Positions 8,813 to 17,412 of a stretch of 42,269 bases of DNA are shown here, in pieces. The notes beneath the pieces are model-generated. The model was not told where the DNA came from. It saw only the letters and a list, made by a program, of their open reading frames with translations, and did no database searches. This DNA is from Pseudomonadota bacterium (GTDB lineage Bacteria; Pseudomonadota; Gammaproteobacteria; Xanthomonadales; Rhodanobacteraceae). The position numbers and the translations under genes are program-made. The stretch is from the NCBI GenBank assembly GCA_021781345.1, contig JAJXWZ010000025.1:1-42269 (forward strand), read 5' to 3'. The first letter of the stretch is position 1, and each line of letters begins with the position of its first letter.

Positions 8813-9916
8813 ATGAACGACCTACTGCACGACAATCCCGAGAACACATCTCGTCGCGGCTTCCTTGGCTACGCCGGCACCGGCGCGATGCTGCTCGGCG
8901 TGGGCGGGCTCGCGCTCGGCCGCCACGCCGCTGCCGCGACGGCGCAAGCCGCGGCGTCCACCGGCACACCGGCCTCGGCAAGTGGCGGACCGGTCAACAA
9001 TCCGCTGTCGATCGCCGCCGACCCGGCCAAGCTGCCGCCCCCGATCCATCGCCGGCATGCCCTGCACCACGACATCACCCTGGAAGTCCGGGAGGTGGTC
9101 GCGCGCCTCGCCGACGGCAGCGAATTCAGTTTCATGACCTGGAACGGACAAGTGCCGGGGCCGATGATCAGAGTCCGCCAGGGCGACACCGTCACCCTCA
9201 CGGTGCGCAGCCTCGCCTCCAACGGCAGTCCGCACAATGTCGACATCCACGCGGTATTCGGCACCGGCGGCGGCGCGATGGACACCCTGGTGGTGCCCGG
9301 TGGCAGCCGCACCATCTTCTTCAAGTGCACCTACCCCGGCGCCTTCATCTACCACTGCGCGATGCCGGGCATGGACGAACACATCAGCCGCGGCATGTTC
9401 GGGATGATTCTGGTGGAACCCGAGGAAGGCCTGCCGCCGGTCGATCGCGAGTTCTATTTCGGGCAGCACGAACTGTATACCCGCGAACCCTTTGGCAGCA
9501 CCGGACGGCTGCACTTCGATTACGCGACGCTGGAAAGCGCCGATCCCCACTTCGTGCTGCTGAACGGCGCGGTTGGCGCCTTCACCGGCGACCACGCGAT
9601 GCAGGCGAAGGTCGGCGAGACGATCCGCGTCTTCATGGTCTGCGGCGGCCCCAACCTTGCTTCCAGCTTCCACCCGATCGGCAACGTGTGGAAGCGCTGC
9701 TGGCCCGAGGGCGCCGTGACCAACCCGCCACTGCGGAACATCCAGACCATGACGGTGCCGCCAGGCAGTTGCTTCGTCGGCGACATGGACCTGCCCGTAC
9801 CCGAGACGATCAAGCTGGTCGACCATGCCTTGACGCGGGTCGTACGCAAGGGACTGCTGGCCGAGATCGAGGTCAAGGGTCCGGCCAATCCCGCGCTCTA
9901 CCGGGCGATTGGATGA
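8813..9916 (+). CDS. nirK: Copper-containing nitrite reductase (NO-forming), Tat-exported
   Basis: Reduces nitrite to nitric oxide in the periplasm, the defining step of denitrification; 367 residues. An N-terminal Tat signal is visible (SRRGFLGYAGTGAMLLGVGG). Two cupredoxin domains follow. By alignment, the type 1 copper ligands are His141, Cys182, His190 and Met195, and the type 2 ligands are His146, His181 and His338. The catalytic Asp144 and second-sphere His287 (SFHPIG) are also present, so the enzyme should be active. The Cys-to-His spacing of 8 resembles the class II (AniA-like) loop. An in-frame ATG at 8798 would add five residues. There is no nirV or nor gene nearby. A multicopper oxidase of unknown substrate is less likely, because the full NirK ligand set is present. 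Confidence 0.92.
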   Translation: MNDLLHDNPENTSRRGFLGYAGTGAMLLGVGGLALGRHAAAATAQAAASTGTPASASGGPVNNPLSIAADPAKLPPPIHRRHALHHDITLEVREVVARLADGSEFSFMTWNGQVPGPMIRVRQGDTVTLTVRSLASNGSPHNVDIHAVFGTGGGAMDTLVVPGGSRTIFFKCTYPGAFIYHCAMPGMDEHISRGMFGMILVEPEEGLPPVDREFYFGQHELYTREPFGSTGRLHFDYATLESADPHFVLLNGAVGAFTGDHAMQAKVGETIRVFMVCGGPNLASSFHPIGNVWKRCWPEGAVTNPPLRNIQTMTVPPGSCFVGDMDLPVPETIKLVDHALTRVVRKGLLAEIEVKGPANPALYRAIG

Positions 9917-10247
9917 ACCGTTGACCAGCTTCGGGATCGTGGCTTCTGAAAACCGACGCGAATGCCGGGACGCTGTGGTGCGCGGTGGCACCGTCGTCCC
10001 GGCGAAAGCCGGGACCCGGTTCGCATTTTCGTGCTGGCGCAGGCCGGCATCCAGCACTTTGCGAAACGGTTCCGCTCGCAATCGAGCGGGCTATATTCTG
10101 CCGTCACAAAAGTGGCTCGCTCGCGCAGCGAGTGAAACCAGACCGAAGAGGTTGCGTACTTGCGCAAGAATTGATTCCGGCTTCCGTGCTGCGCGAGGCC
10201 CCGGAATGGCGGCGATTGCTGGATCCCGGCCTGCGCCAGAACGACGA
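9917..10247. repeat. Non-coding REP-like region with hairpin and inverted 22-mer pair
   Basis: No gene is seen in these 331 bases. They contain a perfect hairpin, GTCCCGGC-GAAA-GCCGGGAC, at 9996-10015. A 22-base sequence at 10218-10239 (GCTGGATCCCGGCCTGCG...) recurs inverted at 10034-10055 with one mismatch. A CTCGCT/AGCGAG hairpin lies at about 10119-10136. The 12-mer CGTCGTCCCGGC at 9992-10003 recurs at 12244-12255. This looks like a composite of dispersed intergenic repeats of the REP/BIME kind. It also separates the convergent ends of nirK and the patatin gene. Confidence 0.7.
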
Positions 10248-11171
10248 TCAGGGCGTGGCCTCCGAACCCGGTTGCCACGCCGCCAGCGCCCGCGCGGCGC
10301 GCTCGCGCCCCAGCTCGATCAATTCCGACGCGCGGTAGAACTCGTACACCGCGCTGGCATTGCGCGGCACCACGATCACGAGATCCGGCCGGTCCGCGGC
10401 CAGGCGGAAACTGGTGAGGTTTTCCTGCATCAGGTCCAGCGATTGGGTGAGTGTCGCCATCCAGCCAGGCTCGGCCGCTTTGTCGTCGTGGTTACCGATG
10501 GTGCGCTTGACGAACGCGGCGACCCTGCCACGCAGGCCGTCGCGCGGTTCTGGCGCGGCCGGCTCGACCCTCGCCAGCAACGTCTCCTGCGGACCGTTGA
10601 CGTTGACCGCAACGGTATAGTCGCTGGGCGATTGCAGCAACGGCGTCAGCGGCAGCGGATTCATGAGCCCGCCGTCGACCAGGCGATGGCCGTGGAACGC
10701 ATGCGGGCGGAAGATCGTCGGGATCGCGATCGAGGCGCGGATCGCGTTGAACAATGGCCCCCGCGTCAGCCACACCTCGCGTTCGCGGTCGAGGTCGGTC
10801 GCGACCGCCGTGAAGGGGATCGGGAGTTCCTCGATGTTGATCTCGCCGATCAGCTCGCGCAGCACCCCGATGATGCGCTCACCCTTGATCAGGCCGGCGC
10901 CCGACAACGTCCAGTCCACCAGCCTGAGCACGTCCATCTTCTGCAACGCGCACACCCAGTCGCGATAGACGTCGAGCTTGCCGGCCGCGTAGATGCCACC
11001 GATCAACGCCCCCATCGAACTGCCGGCGACGGCGCCGATGCGGTAGCCGGCGGACTCGATGGCCTCGATCGCGCCGATGTGCGCGAGCCCGCGTGCCCCG
11101 CCCGTGCCCAGCGAGAGCGCGACGCTCGGGTGCGCGCTGTCGCCGACTTCGAGATTGCGATGATCGTTCAC
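10248..11171 (-). CDS. Patatin-like phospholipase (RssA-type)
   Basis: A 307-residue cytoplasmic patatin-family lipid acyl hydrolase. Family hallmarks: the oxyanion-hole motif GTGGARGLAHIG, the nucleophile elbow GSSMG (catalytic Ser), and the DGG motif (LVDGGLMN) supplying the catalytic Asp. A C-terminal extension of about 110 residues includes VNVNGPQETLLARVEP and an amphipathic region; no signal peptide is seen. The GTG start at 11171 overlaps the stop of the WYL regulator gene by four bases (GTGA), so the two are probably translationally coupled. Lysophospholipase or neutral-lipid esterase activity is inferred from the family; the substrate is unknown. Confidence 0.88.
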   Translation of the reverse strand: MNDHRNLEVGDSAHPSVALSLGTGGARGLAHIGAIEAIESAGYRIGAVAGSSMGALIGGIYAAGKLDVYRDWVCALQKMDVLRLVDWTLSGAGLIKGERIIGVLRELIGEINIEELPIPFTAVATDLDREREVWLTRGPLFNAIRASIAIPTIFRPHAFHGHRLVDGGLMNPLPLTPLLQSPSDYTVAVNVNGPQETLLARVEPAAPEPRDGLRGRVAAFVKRTIGNHDDKAAEPGWMATLTQSLDLMQENLTSFRLAADRPDLVIVVPRNASAVYEFYRASELIELGRERAARALAAWQPGSEATP

Positions 11172-12148
11172 GATTTGGCGTGATCGTAACCGTCGAGCGC
11201 GAGCTTGTGCATGATTCGGATTTCCTCGCGCAGCGACTGTGGCGCCACCACTTCGGCGTCCGGGCCGTAGCGCAGGATGTCCATCACCAGTTCGCGCGAC
11301 TGCGAATACGGCACCTTCAGTTCGTAGCGGCCGTCGTCGAGCCAGCGGCCTTCCTGCAACGAGTGCCAGTGCTCGTCGGCGACCCAGCGCGCGGCTCGCG
11401 CGGAAAACCTGATCGTCGCCCAGGCCTTGGGCGCGCCCGCGAAGATGCCGTAGCTCGACGCCAGCGTCTCGTTCAGTTCCCTTTCGTCGCGGTCGAGCGC
11501 GGGCTTGTCCAGTTGCTCGACCTGGCCAATCCGGTCCACCGCGAAGCTGCGCAATGCCTCGCGGTCGTGGTCCCACGCATCGAGGTACCAGTTGTCGCGG
11601 TAGTGCGTCAGGCGCTGCGGCGACACGTGGCGCACGCTGTCGGCGCCGGTGGTGCGCCCGCGATAGCGGAACTTCAATTGCCGGCGCGCCAGCACCGCCC
11701 CGGCGACCGCGCGGAATACCTGCTGGTTGAGCTTGCGCGAGCCCCACGGGACCACCCGGATGCGTTCCAGCGGCTGCTTGGCCGTGCCGGCCTGTTCGTT
11801 CAGGATCTTCTCGACGCGCACGCGGAACGGCGCCAGCGCGTCGGCCAGGACCCCAGGGTCGGAACGCGCGACCAGCGCCTCCAGCGCCATCAGCGCCGAC
11901 AGTTCCTCGCTGGTCAGCCATAGGCCGGGCAGCTCGAAGCGCTCGCCTTCGGCCTGGTCGTAGGCGAAGCCCGCGCCCTCCGGATCGCTGTCCAGCGGCG
12001 CGCCCAGCGCGTCGCGCAGGAACGCGATGTCGCGGTACAACGTGGCGCGCGAACACCCCAGTTCCTCACGCAAGCGCTGCACGCCGACCGGCCGCCGGTG
12101 CGACTTGAAGATACCGTGCAACTTGAGGACGCGTTCGTATTGGTGCAT
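11168..12148 (-). CDS. HTH-WYL domain transcriptional regulator (YafY-like)
   Basis: A 326-residue regulator. The N-terminal winged helix-turn-helix is clear (residues 1-60: VGVQRLREELGCSRATLYRDI), followed by a WYL domain with the signature variant NWYLDAWDH near residue 187 and a C-terminal WCX-like extension (RYELKVPYSQSRELVMDIL). WYL domains sense ligands, often nucleotides or nucleic acids, and many of these proteins act as repressors. It is transcribed away from soeA, with 255 bases between, so it could control the sulfite dehydrogenase cluster or its own operon with the patatin gene. It overlaps the patatin start by four bases. No specific operator could be identified. Confidence 0.9.
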   Translation of the reverse strand: MHQYERVLKLHGIFKSHRRPVGVQRLREELGCSRATLYRDIAFLRDALGAPLDSDPEGAGFAYDQAEGERFELPGLWLTSEELSALMALEALVARSDPGVLADALAPFRVRVEKILNEQAGTAKQPLERIRVVPWGSRKLNQQVFRAVAGAVLARRQLKFRYRGRTTGADSVRHVSPQRLTHYRDNWYLDAWDHDREALRSFAVDRIGQVEQLDKPALDRDERELNETLASSYGIFAGAPKAWATIRFSARAARWVADEHWHSLQEGRWLDDGRYELKVPYSQSRELVMDILRYGPDAEVVAPQSLREEIRIMHKLALDGYDHAKS

Positions 12149-12243
12149 GACGGGAACCTGTTGCCATCAGCATGCCGCGCGGAACGGCCGGCGGCAAGCA
12201 CGCGCGCATCGGCTACCATCGCACTGTCCCGATTCAAGCCTTT

Positions 12244-12395
12244 CGTCGTCCCGGCCATGGATCGACCGGGATCCGGAGGCGCGGATGGAAAGCCGGATGC
12301 CTTGCGCCAGCCATGGCGTTCGCGTCCGCAATTCCCGGACCGAATCCGGGACAGGCCACGAAAACTCAGCCCGGCCTTCACCGGAATGACGGCGA
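12244..12395. repeat. REP-like inverted pair between WYL and soeA
   Basis: The region opens with CGTCGTCCCGGC (12244-12255), identical to 9992-10003, and closes with an inverted, diverged copy (CCGGCCTTCACCGGAATGACG, in reverse CGTCATTCCGGTG...). Inside is a perfect TCCCGGA/TCCGGGA hairpin (12333-12339 with 12345-12351). These repeats fill most of the 255-base divergent spacer. The soeA ribosome-binding site GAGGAG (12394-12399) follows directly. Confidence 0.6.
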
Positions 12396-12403
12396 GGAGT
12401 CCA

Positions 12404-15226
12404 ATGCCGCACGAGCATCTCGAGCTCAACCGACCGACAGGTGATGAGGTCAAGACCACTACCTGTTACATGTGCGCGTGCCGTTGTGGAATACGCACGC
12501 ACCTGAAGAACGGCCGCGTGCGTTATATCGACGGGAATCCGGATCACCCGGTCAACAGCGGCGTGATCTGCGCCAAGGGTGCGTCCGGGATCATCCAGCA
12601 CTACTCGCCGGCGCGGTTGCGCAAGCCGCTGCTGCGGACAGGCGAACGGGGTGCACGCGAGTTCCGCGAAATCGAATGGGAGGAGGCGCTGGCGCTGGCG
12701 ACGCGGTGGCTCGCCGACATCCGCGCCCGCAATCCCGACGAACTGGCATTCTTCACCGGCCGCGACCAGTCGCAGGCGCTGACCGGCTGGTGGGCGCAGC
12801 AATTCGGCACCATCAACTACGCCGCGCACGGAGGCTTCTGCTCGGTCAACATGGCCGCCGCCGGCATGTACACCTTCGGCGGCTCGTTCTGGGAATTCGG
12901 CGAACCGGACTGGGAGCGCACGAAATACCTGGTGCTGTGGGGCGTGGCCGAGGACCACGATTCCAATCCGATCAAGCTGGGGCTTGGCAAGCTGAAGGCA
13001 CGCGGCGCCAAGGTCGTGGTGGTCAATCCGGTCTGCACGGGCTACGGCGCGATCGCCGACGAATGGGTAGGCATCAATCCCGGCACCGATGGCCTGCTGG
13101 CCGGCGCGCTGATCCACGAATTGCTGCAAGCGGACCGCGTCGATTTCGATTACCTGGTCCGCTACAGCAACGCGCACCACCTGGTGATTCGCGATCCGGG
13201 CGCGGCCGACGACGGACTCGTCGCGCGCGATGGGAGCGGCAAACCGTTGTGCGCGGTGCGATTGCAAACCCATTCCCACCCCGACCCTAGGCGTGCAGCG
13301 GAAGACGTTGCAATCGTCGACGCTGTGCAGCCCGGAATCGCGCCGCTGATCGCTGGCGAATACATGCTGCCCGGCGGACGCCATGCGGTGCCGGCGTTCC
13401 AACTGGTCGCCGAGCGTTTCCTCGCCGACGATTACGCGCCGGAGAATGTCAGCGAACGCTGTGGCGTGGATGCTGCGACCATCCGTCGCCTCGCCGCCGA
13501 ACTCGCGCGTACCGCCTTCGACGAAGCCATCGAACTGCCCATCGCGTGGACCGACAGCCACGGCCGCCTGCACGAATCGATGACCGGCCGTCCGGTCTCG
13601 ATGCACGCGATGCGCGGCATCAGCGCGCACGCCAACGGATTCCATACCTGCCGCACGATCCACGTGTTGCAGATGCTGCTGGGCGCGATCGACACCCCCG
13701 GCAGCTTCCGTTACCAACCGCCCTATCCGAAATCCGCGCCGCCCGGCAACAAGCCGGCCAGGTCGCGCAAGCCGGACGGGTCGTTGACCGGCAATCCACT
13801 TGGCTATCCGCAATCGCCCGAGGACCTGCTGGTCGATTCCGCGGGCAATCCGCGCCGGATCGACCATGCCTTCAGCTGGGAATATCCGCTGGCCGCGCAC
13901 GGCCTGCTGCAATCGGTGATCCGCAACGCGGTCGCGGGCGATCCGCACCGCATCGACACGCTGTTCCTGTTCATGGCCAACATGGGCTGGAACTCGGCCA
14001 TGGACACCGGCGCGACACGCGAACTCCTGCGCGAGCGCGACGCCCGCGGCGATTACAGGATCCCGCACATCATCTACGTGGACGCCTACGATTCGGAAAC
14101 CGTGGCATTCGCCGATCTGGTGCTGCCGGACACGACCTACCTCGAGCGCTGGGACTGCATCAGCCTGCTGGACAGGCCGATCAGCGACGCCGAGGTCGCG
14201 GCCGACGCGATCCGCCAGCCGGTGGTCCAGCCCGATCGCGACGTGCGACCGTTCCAGGAGGTGCTGCTCGAGCTCGGCGCTCGCCTGGGGCTGCCTGGCA
14301 TGGCCGATGAGCGAGGCCGGCCCGTGTATCGCGATTACGCCGACTACATGGTGCGCCACGTGCGCGCGCAGACTATTGGGATGCTGGCCGGCTGGCGCGG
14401 CGCGGACGGCACGCGATCGGGGCAAGGCACGCCGAACCCGGACCAATTGCAGCGCTACGTCGAGCACGGCTGCTTTTTCGAGGCACGCGTCCCGGATGCC
14501 GGCGCCTATTATCGCTTCGCCAATCGCGACTACCTCGCGTGGGCGCAAACGATGGGTTTCGTCGACTCGACCGAACCGGTCAAGCTGCAGTTGTATTGCG
14601 AAGCATTGCAGCGCTTCCGGCTGGCCGCGTGCGGACACGGCGCGGTGCAACCGCCGGAGCCTGACCGTGCGCGCATCGAGGCATACTTCGATCCGGTGCC
14701 GATGTGGTACGCAAGTAACGAAGACACACTTGACGCGCCCGGCCCTTCCGTCGAAGTCGCGGAGTTTCCGCTGTCCGCCATCACGCAGCGCCCGATGTTC
14801 ATGTACCACGCGTGGGGTTCGCAGAACCGCTGGTTGCGCCAGATCGCCGCGCGCAACGCATTGTACGTGCATCCGCGCACGCTGGCGGAACACGCCCTCG
14901 AGGATGGCGACTGGGCCTGGATCGCGTCGCCGCGCGGGCGCATCCGCGTCGAGGTGCGCGCCCATTCGGCGACCGCAGCGGGCACGGTCTGGACATGGAA
15001 TGCGATCGGCAAGAAGCGCGGCGCCTGGAAACTCGGCGAACGCGCCCCGGAATTCACCGACGGATTCCTGCTCAACCATTTGATCGACGAGCGCGCTCGC
15101 GACCCGCGCTACGCCAACGGCGATCCGGTGACGGGCCAGGCCGCATGGTTCGACCTGAAGGTGCGGCTGGAGCACGATCCGGAACCGCGCTTGCCCGGGT
15201 ACCGCTTCGAACCGGCCAACTCCTGA
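12404..15226 (+). CDS. soeA: Molybdopterin oxidoreductase catalytic subunit, probable sulfite dehydrogenase SoeA
   Basis: A 940-residue DMSO-reductase-family (CISM) catalytic subunit binding Mo-bis-MGD. The ATG at 12404 has GAGGAG 5 bases upstream. A [4Fe-4S] motif sits at Cys21, Cys24, Cys28 and Cys56, with Lys58 close by as in family members. Cys146 (GGFCSVNMAAAG) is the probable Mo ligand, which places it in the polysulfide/thiosulfate reductase and SoeA branch rather than the Ser-ligated DMSO reductases. There is no twin-arginine signal, so the enzyme should face the cytoplasm. Together with the Fe-S and membrane subunits downstream, this fits cytoplasmic sulfite:quinone oxidoreductase SoeABC, which oxidises sulfite to sulfate. 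Other sulfur or arsenic oxyanion substrates cannot be excluded from sequence alone. Confidence 0.8.
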   Translation: MPHEHLELNRPTGDEVKTTTCYMCACRCGIRTHLKNGRVRYIDGNPDHPVNSGVICAKGASGIIQHYSPARLRKPLLRTGERGAREFREIEWEEALALATRWLADIRARNPDELAFFTGRDQSQALTGWWAQQFGTINYAAHGGFCSVNMAAAGMYTFGGSFWEFGEPDWERTKYLVLWGVAEDHDSNPIKLGLGKLKARGAKVVVVNPVCTGYGAIADEWVGINPGTDGLLAGALIHELLQADRVDFDYLVRYSNAHHLVIRDPGAADDGLVARDGSGKPLCAVRLQTHSHPDPRRAAEDVAIVDAVQPGIAPLIAGEYMLPGGRHAVPAFQLVAERFLADDYAPENVSERCGVDAATIRRLAAELARTAFDEAIELPIAWTDSHGRLHESMTGRPVSMHAMRGISAHANGFHTCRTIHVLQMLLGAIDTPGSFRYQPPYPKSAPPGNKPARSRKPDGSLTGNPLGYPQSPEDLLVDSAGNPRRIDHAFSWEYPLAAHGLLQSVIRNAVAGDPHRIDTLFLFMANMGWNSAMDTGATRELLRERDARGDYRIPHIIYVDAYDSETVAFADLVLPDTTYLERWDCISLLDRPISDAEVAADAIRQPVVQPDRDVRPFQEVLLELGARLGLPGMADERGRPVYRDYADYMVRHVRAQTIGMLAGWRGADGTRSGQGTPNPDQLQRYVEHGCFFEARVPDAGAYYRFANRDYLAWAQTMGFVDSTEPVKLQLYCEALQRFRLAACGHGAVQPPEPDRARIEAYFDPVPMWYASNEDTLDAPGPSVEVAEFPLSAITQRPMFMYHAWGSQNRWLRQIAARNALYVHPRTLAEHALEDGDWAWIASPRGRIRVEVRAHSATAAGTVWTWNAIGKKRGAWKLGERAPEFTDGFLLNHLIDERARDPRYANGDPVTGQAAWFDLKVRLEHDPEPRLPGYRFEPANS

Positions 15227-15404
15227 ACGTTTTTTTTGCGGCGGCATGTCAAGCTGCCGGTCGTGCCCTTGGCGTTGCTGTTGCCGCGCGAACGACGGCA
15301 CAATCGAAACGACGCGCGGACGCAAGGTGTCGCGCGAAACGCCATGCAACAACAGCGGGGAGAACCGGGGTGACCGAGCAAGCCGCCACGAGGAAGCGCC
15401 GCCG

Positions 15405-17162
15405 ATGACCTGGCAGGCCTGGGCCACTGCCGCGATCATCCTGGTCTCGATGGTGCTGTTCGCCAGCGAGAAGATACGCGTGGACGTGGTCGCGCTTATC
15501 GCACTGGCGTTGCTGGTCGCGCTCGGGATCGTGAGCCCCGAGCAGGCGCTGTCGGGCTTCAGCAACGAGGCGACGGTCACGGTCGCGGCGATGTTCGCGT
15601 TGTCTCTGGGGATCGAGCGTTCCGGCGCGCTGGATCCGGTCATCGGCCTGCTCTCGCGCATCCGCCAGCCCTGGCTGCTGTCGCTCGGCATGATGCTGGT
15701 GATCGCGCCGCTGGGCGCGTTCATCAAGAACGTCGCGCTGGTCGCCACCTTCCTGCCGCTGGCGCTGCGGGTGTGCCAGCGCACCGGCACCTCGCCGTCG
15801 CGGGTATTGATGCCGATGGCGTTCGCCGCGCAGATGGGCGGCGTGTGCACGCTGATCGGCACTTCCTCGAACCTGCTGGTGGATTCGCTGGCGCAGAAGC
15901 AGGCCCTGACGCCGTTCGGCATCTTCGAATTCACCCCGCTCGGCGTGCTGCTCGCCATCGCGGGCGTGGCCTACCTGATGGTGATCGGACGCTGGCTGCT
16001 GCCACGGCACCTGGACAACGAGGCGGCCGGTCCGTTGCAGGTCGGCAAGTACGTCACCGAGCTCAAGCTGATGTCGGATTCACCGCTGGTCGGCCAGACC
16101 ATCGCCGAGGCCAGGCTGGGCGAACAGGGCGTGTATCCGCTGGAGCTGCTGCGCGGCGACCAGCACATGTGGTCCCCGCGCACCCAGAAGCTCGCAGTCG
16201 GCGACGTGCTGCTGGTGCGCGGCGAATGGGACAAGCTGGAGGAATTCCGCAAACAGCACGATCTTGAGATCAACCCCGAATTCACCCACGCCGGCGACAG
16301 CGACAAAGGCAATGTGCTGGTCGAGGCGATGATCGCGCCGGCCAGCCTCGCCGAGGATCGCACGCTGCGCGAGCTGGACCTGTTGCCCAACTACAACGCG
16401 ACCGTACTCGGCATCCACCGCCGCGGCCACCTGCTGCGCGACAAGATCCGGGACGTTGCCTTCCAGACCGGCGACGTGCTGATGTTGATGCTGCCTGCCG
16501 AGGCGGTGAAGCGGTTGCGCGGCGACGACCGCTTCGTGGTGCTGAACGAACGCGATGACGCGCGCCGGCCGCCTTCCAGGGCCTTCATCGCGATCGGCAT
16601 CATGGTCGCTGTGGTGACGGTCTCGGCGCTGCGCTGGCTGCCGATCCCGATTGCCGCGATCTGCGGTGTCGCCGCGATGGCGCTGACGCGCTGCTTCGGA
16701 CGCAAGGACGTGTACCAGGGCATGGACTGGAAGATCATCATCCTGCTCGGTGCGATCCTGCCGCTGGGCATCGCCATCGAGCAGACCGGCCTCGCCCACG
16801 TGGTTGTGCGCGCGGCACTCGAGCTGGTCGGCAACCACGGCCCGCTGGCGGCGCTGTTGATGGTGTACCTGCTGACGGCGCTCTTGACCGAACTGATGGG
16901 CCACAACCCGTCGGTGGTATTGATGGTCGGCATCGCGGCCAGCGTCGCGCACGCGGTGCACGCCGACCCGCGCCCCTTCGTGGTGGCGGTCGCGTTCGCC
17001 GCGGCGACCTCGTTCGCGACGCCGGTCGGGTATCCGACCAATACCATGGTGTACTACGCTGGCGGCTACCGCTTCACCGACTTTGCCCGGGTCGGCATTC
17101 CGCTGATCGCGTTGTTCTGCGCGTTGTCGATGTACCTGATCCCGAAGATCTGGCCGTTTTGA
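15405..17162 (+). CDS. SLC13/DASS-type permease with central TrkA-C (RCK-C) domains
   Basis: A 585-residue membrane transporter. The ATG at 15405 follows AGGAAG. N-terminal membrane helices (residues 1-205) and C-terminal helices (about 395-585) flank a soluble insert with two RCK-C/TrkA-C modules (VGKYVTELKLMSDSPLVGQTI and RTLRELDLLPNYNATVLGIHRRG). This is the architecture of the SLC13 group that includes sulfate permeases such as algal SAC1-like/SLT proteins. Substrate-site style motifs are GTSSNLLVDSL in the first half and GHNPSVVLM plus ATSFATPVGYPTN in the second. The gene lies 178 bases after soeA and 250 before soeB. Sulfate or sulfite movement is inferred from this position; the substrate and direction are unproven. 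Confidence 0.88.
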   Translation: MTWQAWATAAIILVSMVLFASEKIRVDVVALIALALLVALGIVSPEQALSGFSNEATVTVAAMFALSLGIERSGALDPVIGLLSRIRQPWLLSLGMMLVIAPLGAFIKNVALVATFLPLALRVCQRTGTSPSRVLMPMAFAAQMGGVCTLIGTSSNLLVDSLAQKQALTPFGIFEFTPLGVLLAIAGVAYLMVIGRWLLPRHLDNEAAGPLQVGKYVTELKLMSDSPLVGQTIAEARLGEQGVYPLELLRGDQHMWSPRTQKLAVGDVLLVRGEWDKLEEFRKQHDLEINPEFTHAGDSDKGNVLVEAMIAPASLAEDRTLRELDLLPNYNATVLGIHRRGHLLRDKIRDVAFQTGDVLMLMLPAEAVKRLRGDDRFVVLNERDDARRPPSRAFIAIGIMVAVVTVSALRWLPIPIAAICGVAAMALTRCFGRKDVYQGMDWKIIILLGAILPLGIAIEQTGLAHVVVRAALELVGNHGPLAALLMVYLLTALLTELMGHNPSVVLMVGIAASVAHAVHADPRPFVVAVAFAAATSFATPVGYPTNTMVYYAGGYRFTDFARVGIPLIALFCALSMYLIPKIWPF

Positions 17163-17312
17163 TGCAAATGTCGTTGTCTCACGCGCTTGTGTCGCCTCCT
17201 TCGATACGGAGGTCGGCCGGAAGATCGCCGCGTCGGCAAACCCGGCCGGGCGGAACGCATCTTTCGTCCATGGCCGGAGGAGAGTCGCAGCACCGGGGTG
17301 GCCTTCTGCTTG

Positions 17313-17345
17313 GTGACTTTCTCTTGGCCGCGCAAGAGAAAACCG
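17313..17345. repeat. Dispersed hairpin repeat upstream of soeB
   Basis: TTTCTCTTG (17318-17326) pairs exactly with CAAGAGAAA (17333-17341) around a 6-base loop, within the context TTGGTGACTTTCTCTTG. The same design (GGCTACTTTC...GAAAGTAGCC) occurs at 42052-42079. It lies in the 250-base gap between the permease gene and soeB; I see no gene and no clear promoter in that gap. Confidence 0.6.
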
Positions 17346-17412
17346 CCCGTACGCGAGGGACGCGCTCGAGAAATGGCATGGGCGTCATCACAGCACTCAC
17401 GGAACGGCAGAC

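Noticed and set aside
12404-15226. Periplasmic DMSO, thiosulfate or polysulfide reductase instead of SoeA
   Set aside because: There is no twin-arginine signal on the A or B subunit, and the probable Mo ligand is Cys rather than Ser; this fits the cytoplasmic SoeABC arrangement better, though the substrate remains unproven.
15227-15245. T-run (eight T) directly after soeA as an intrinsic terminator
   Set aside because: No stable stem precedes it, and the permease gene continues on the same strand.
12167-15958. Very long open frame (over 1,200 codons) on the minus strand opposite soeA
   Set aside because: It is antisense to a gene with clear motifs and complete family features; GC-rich codon bias leaves stop-free antisense frames. 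The translation is Arg/Ala/His-rich with no domain.
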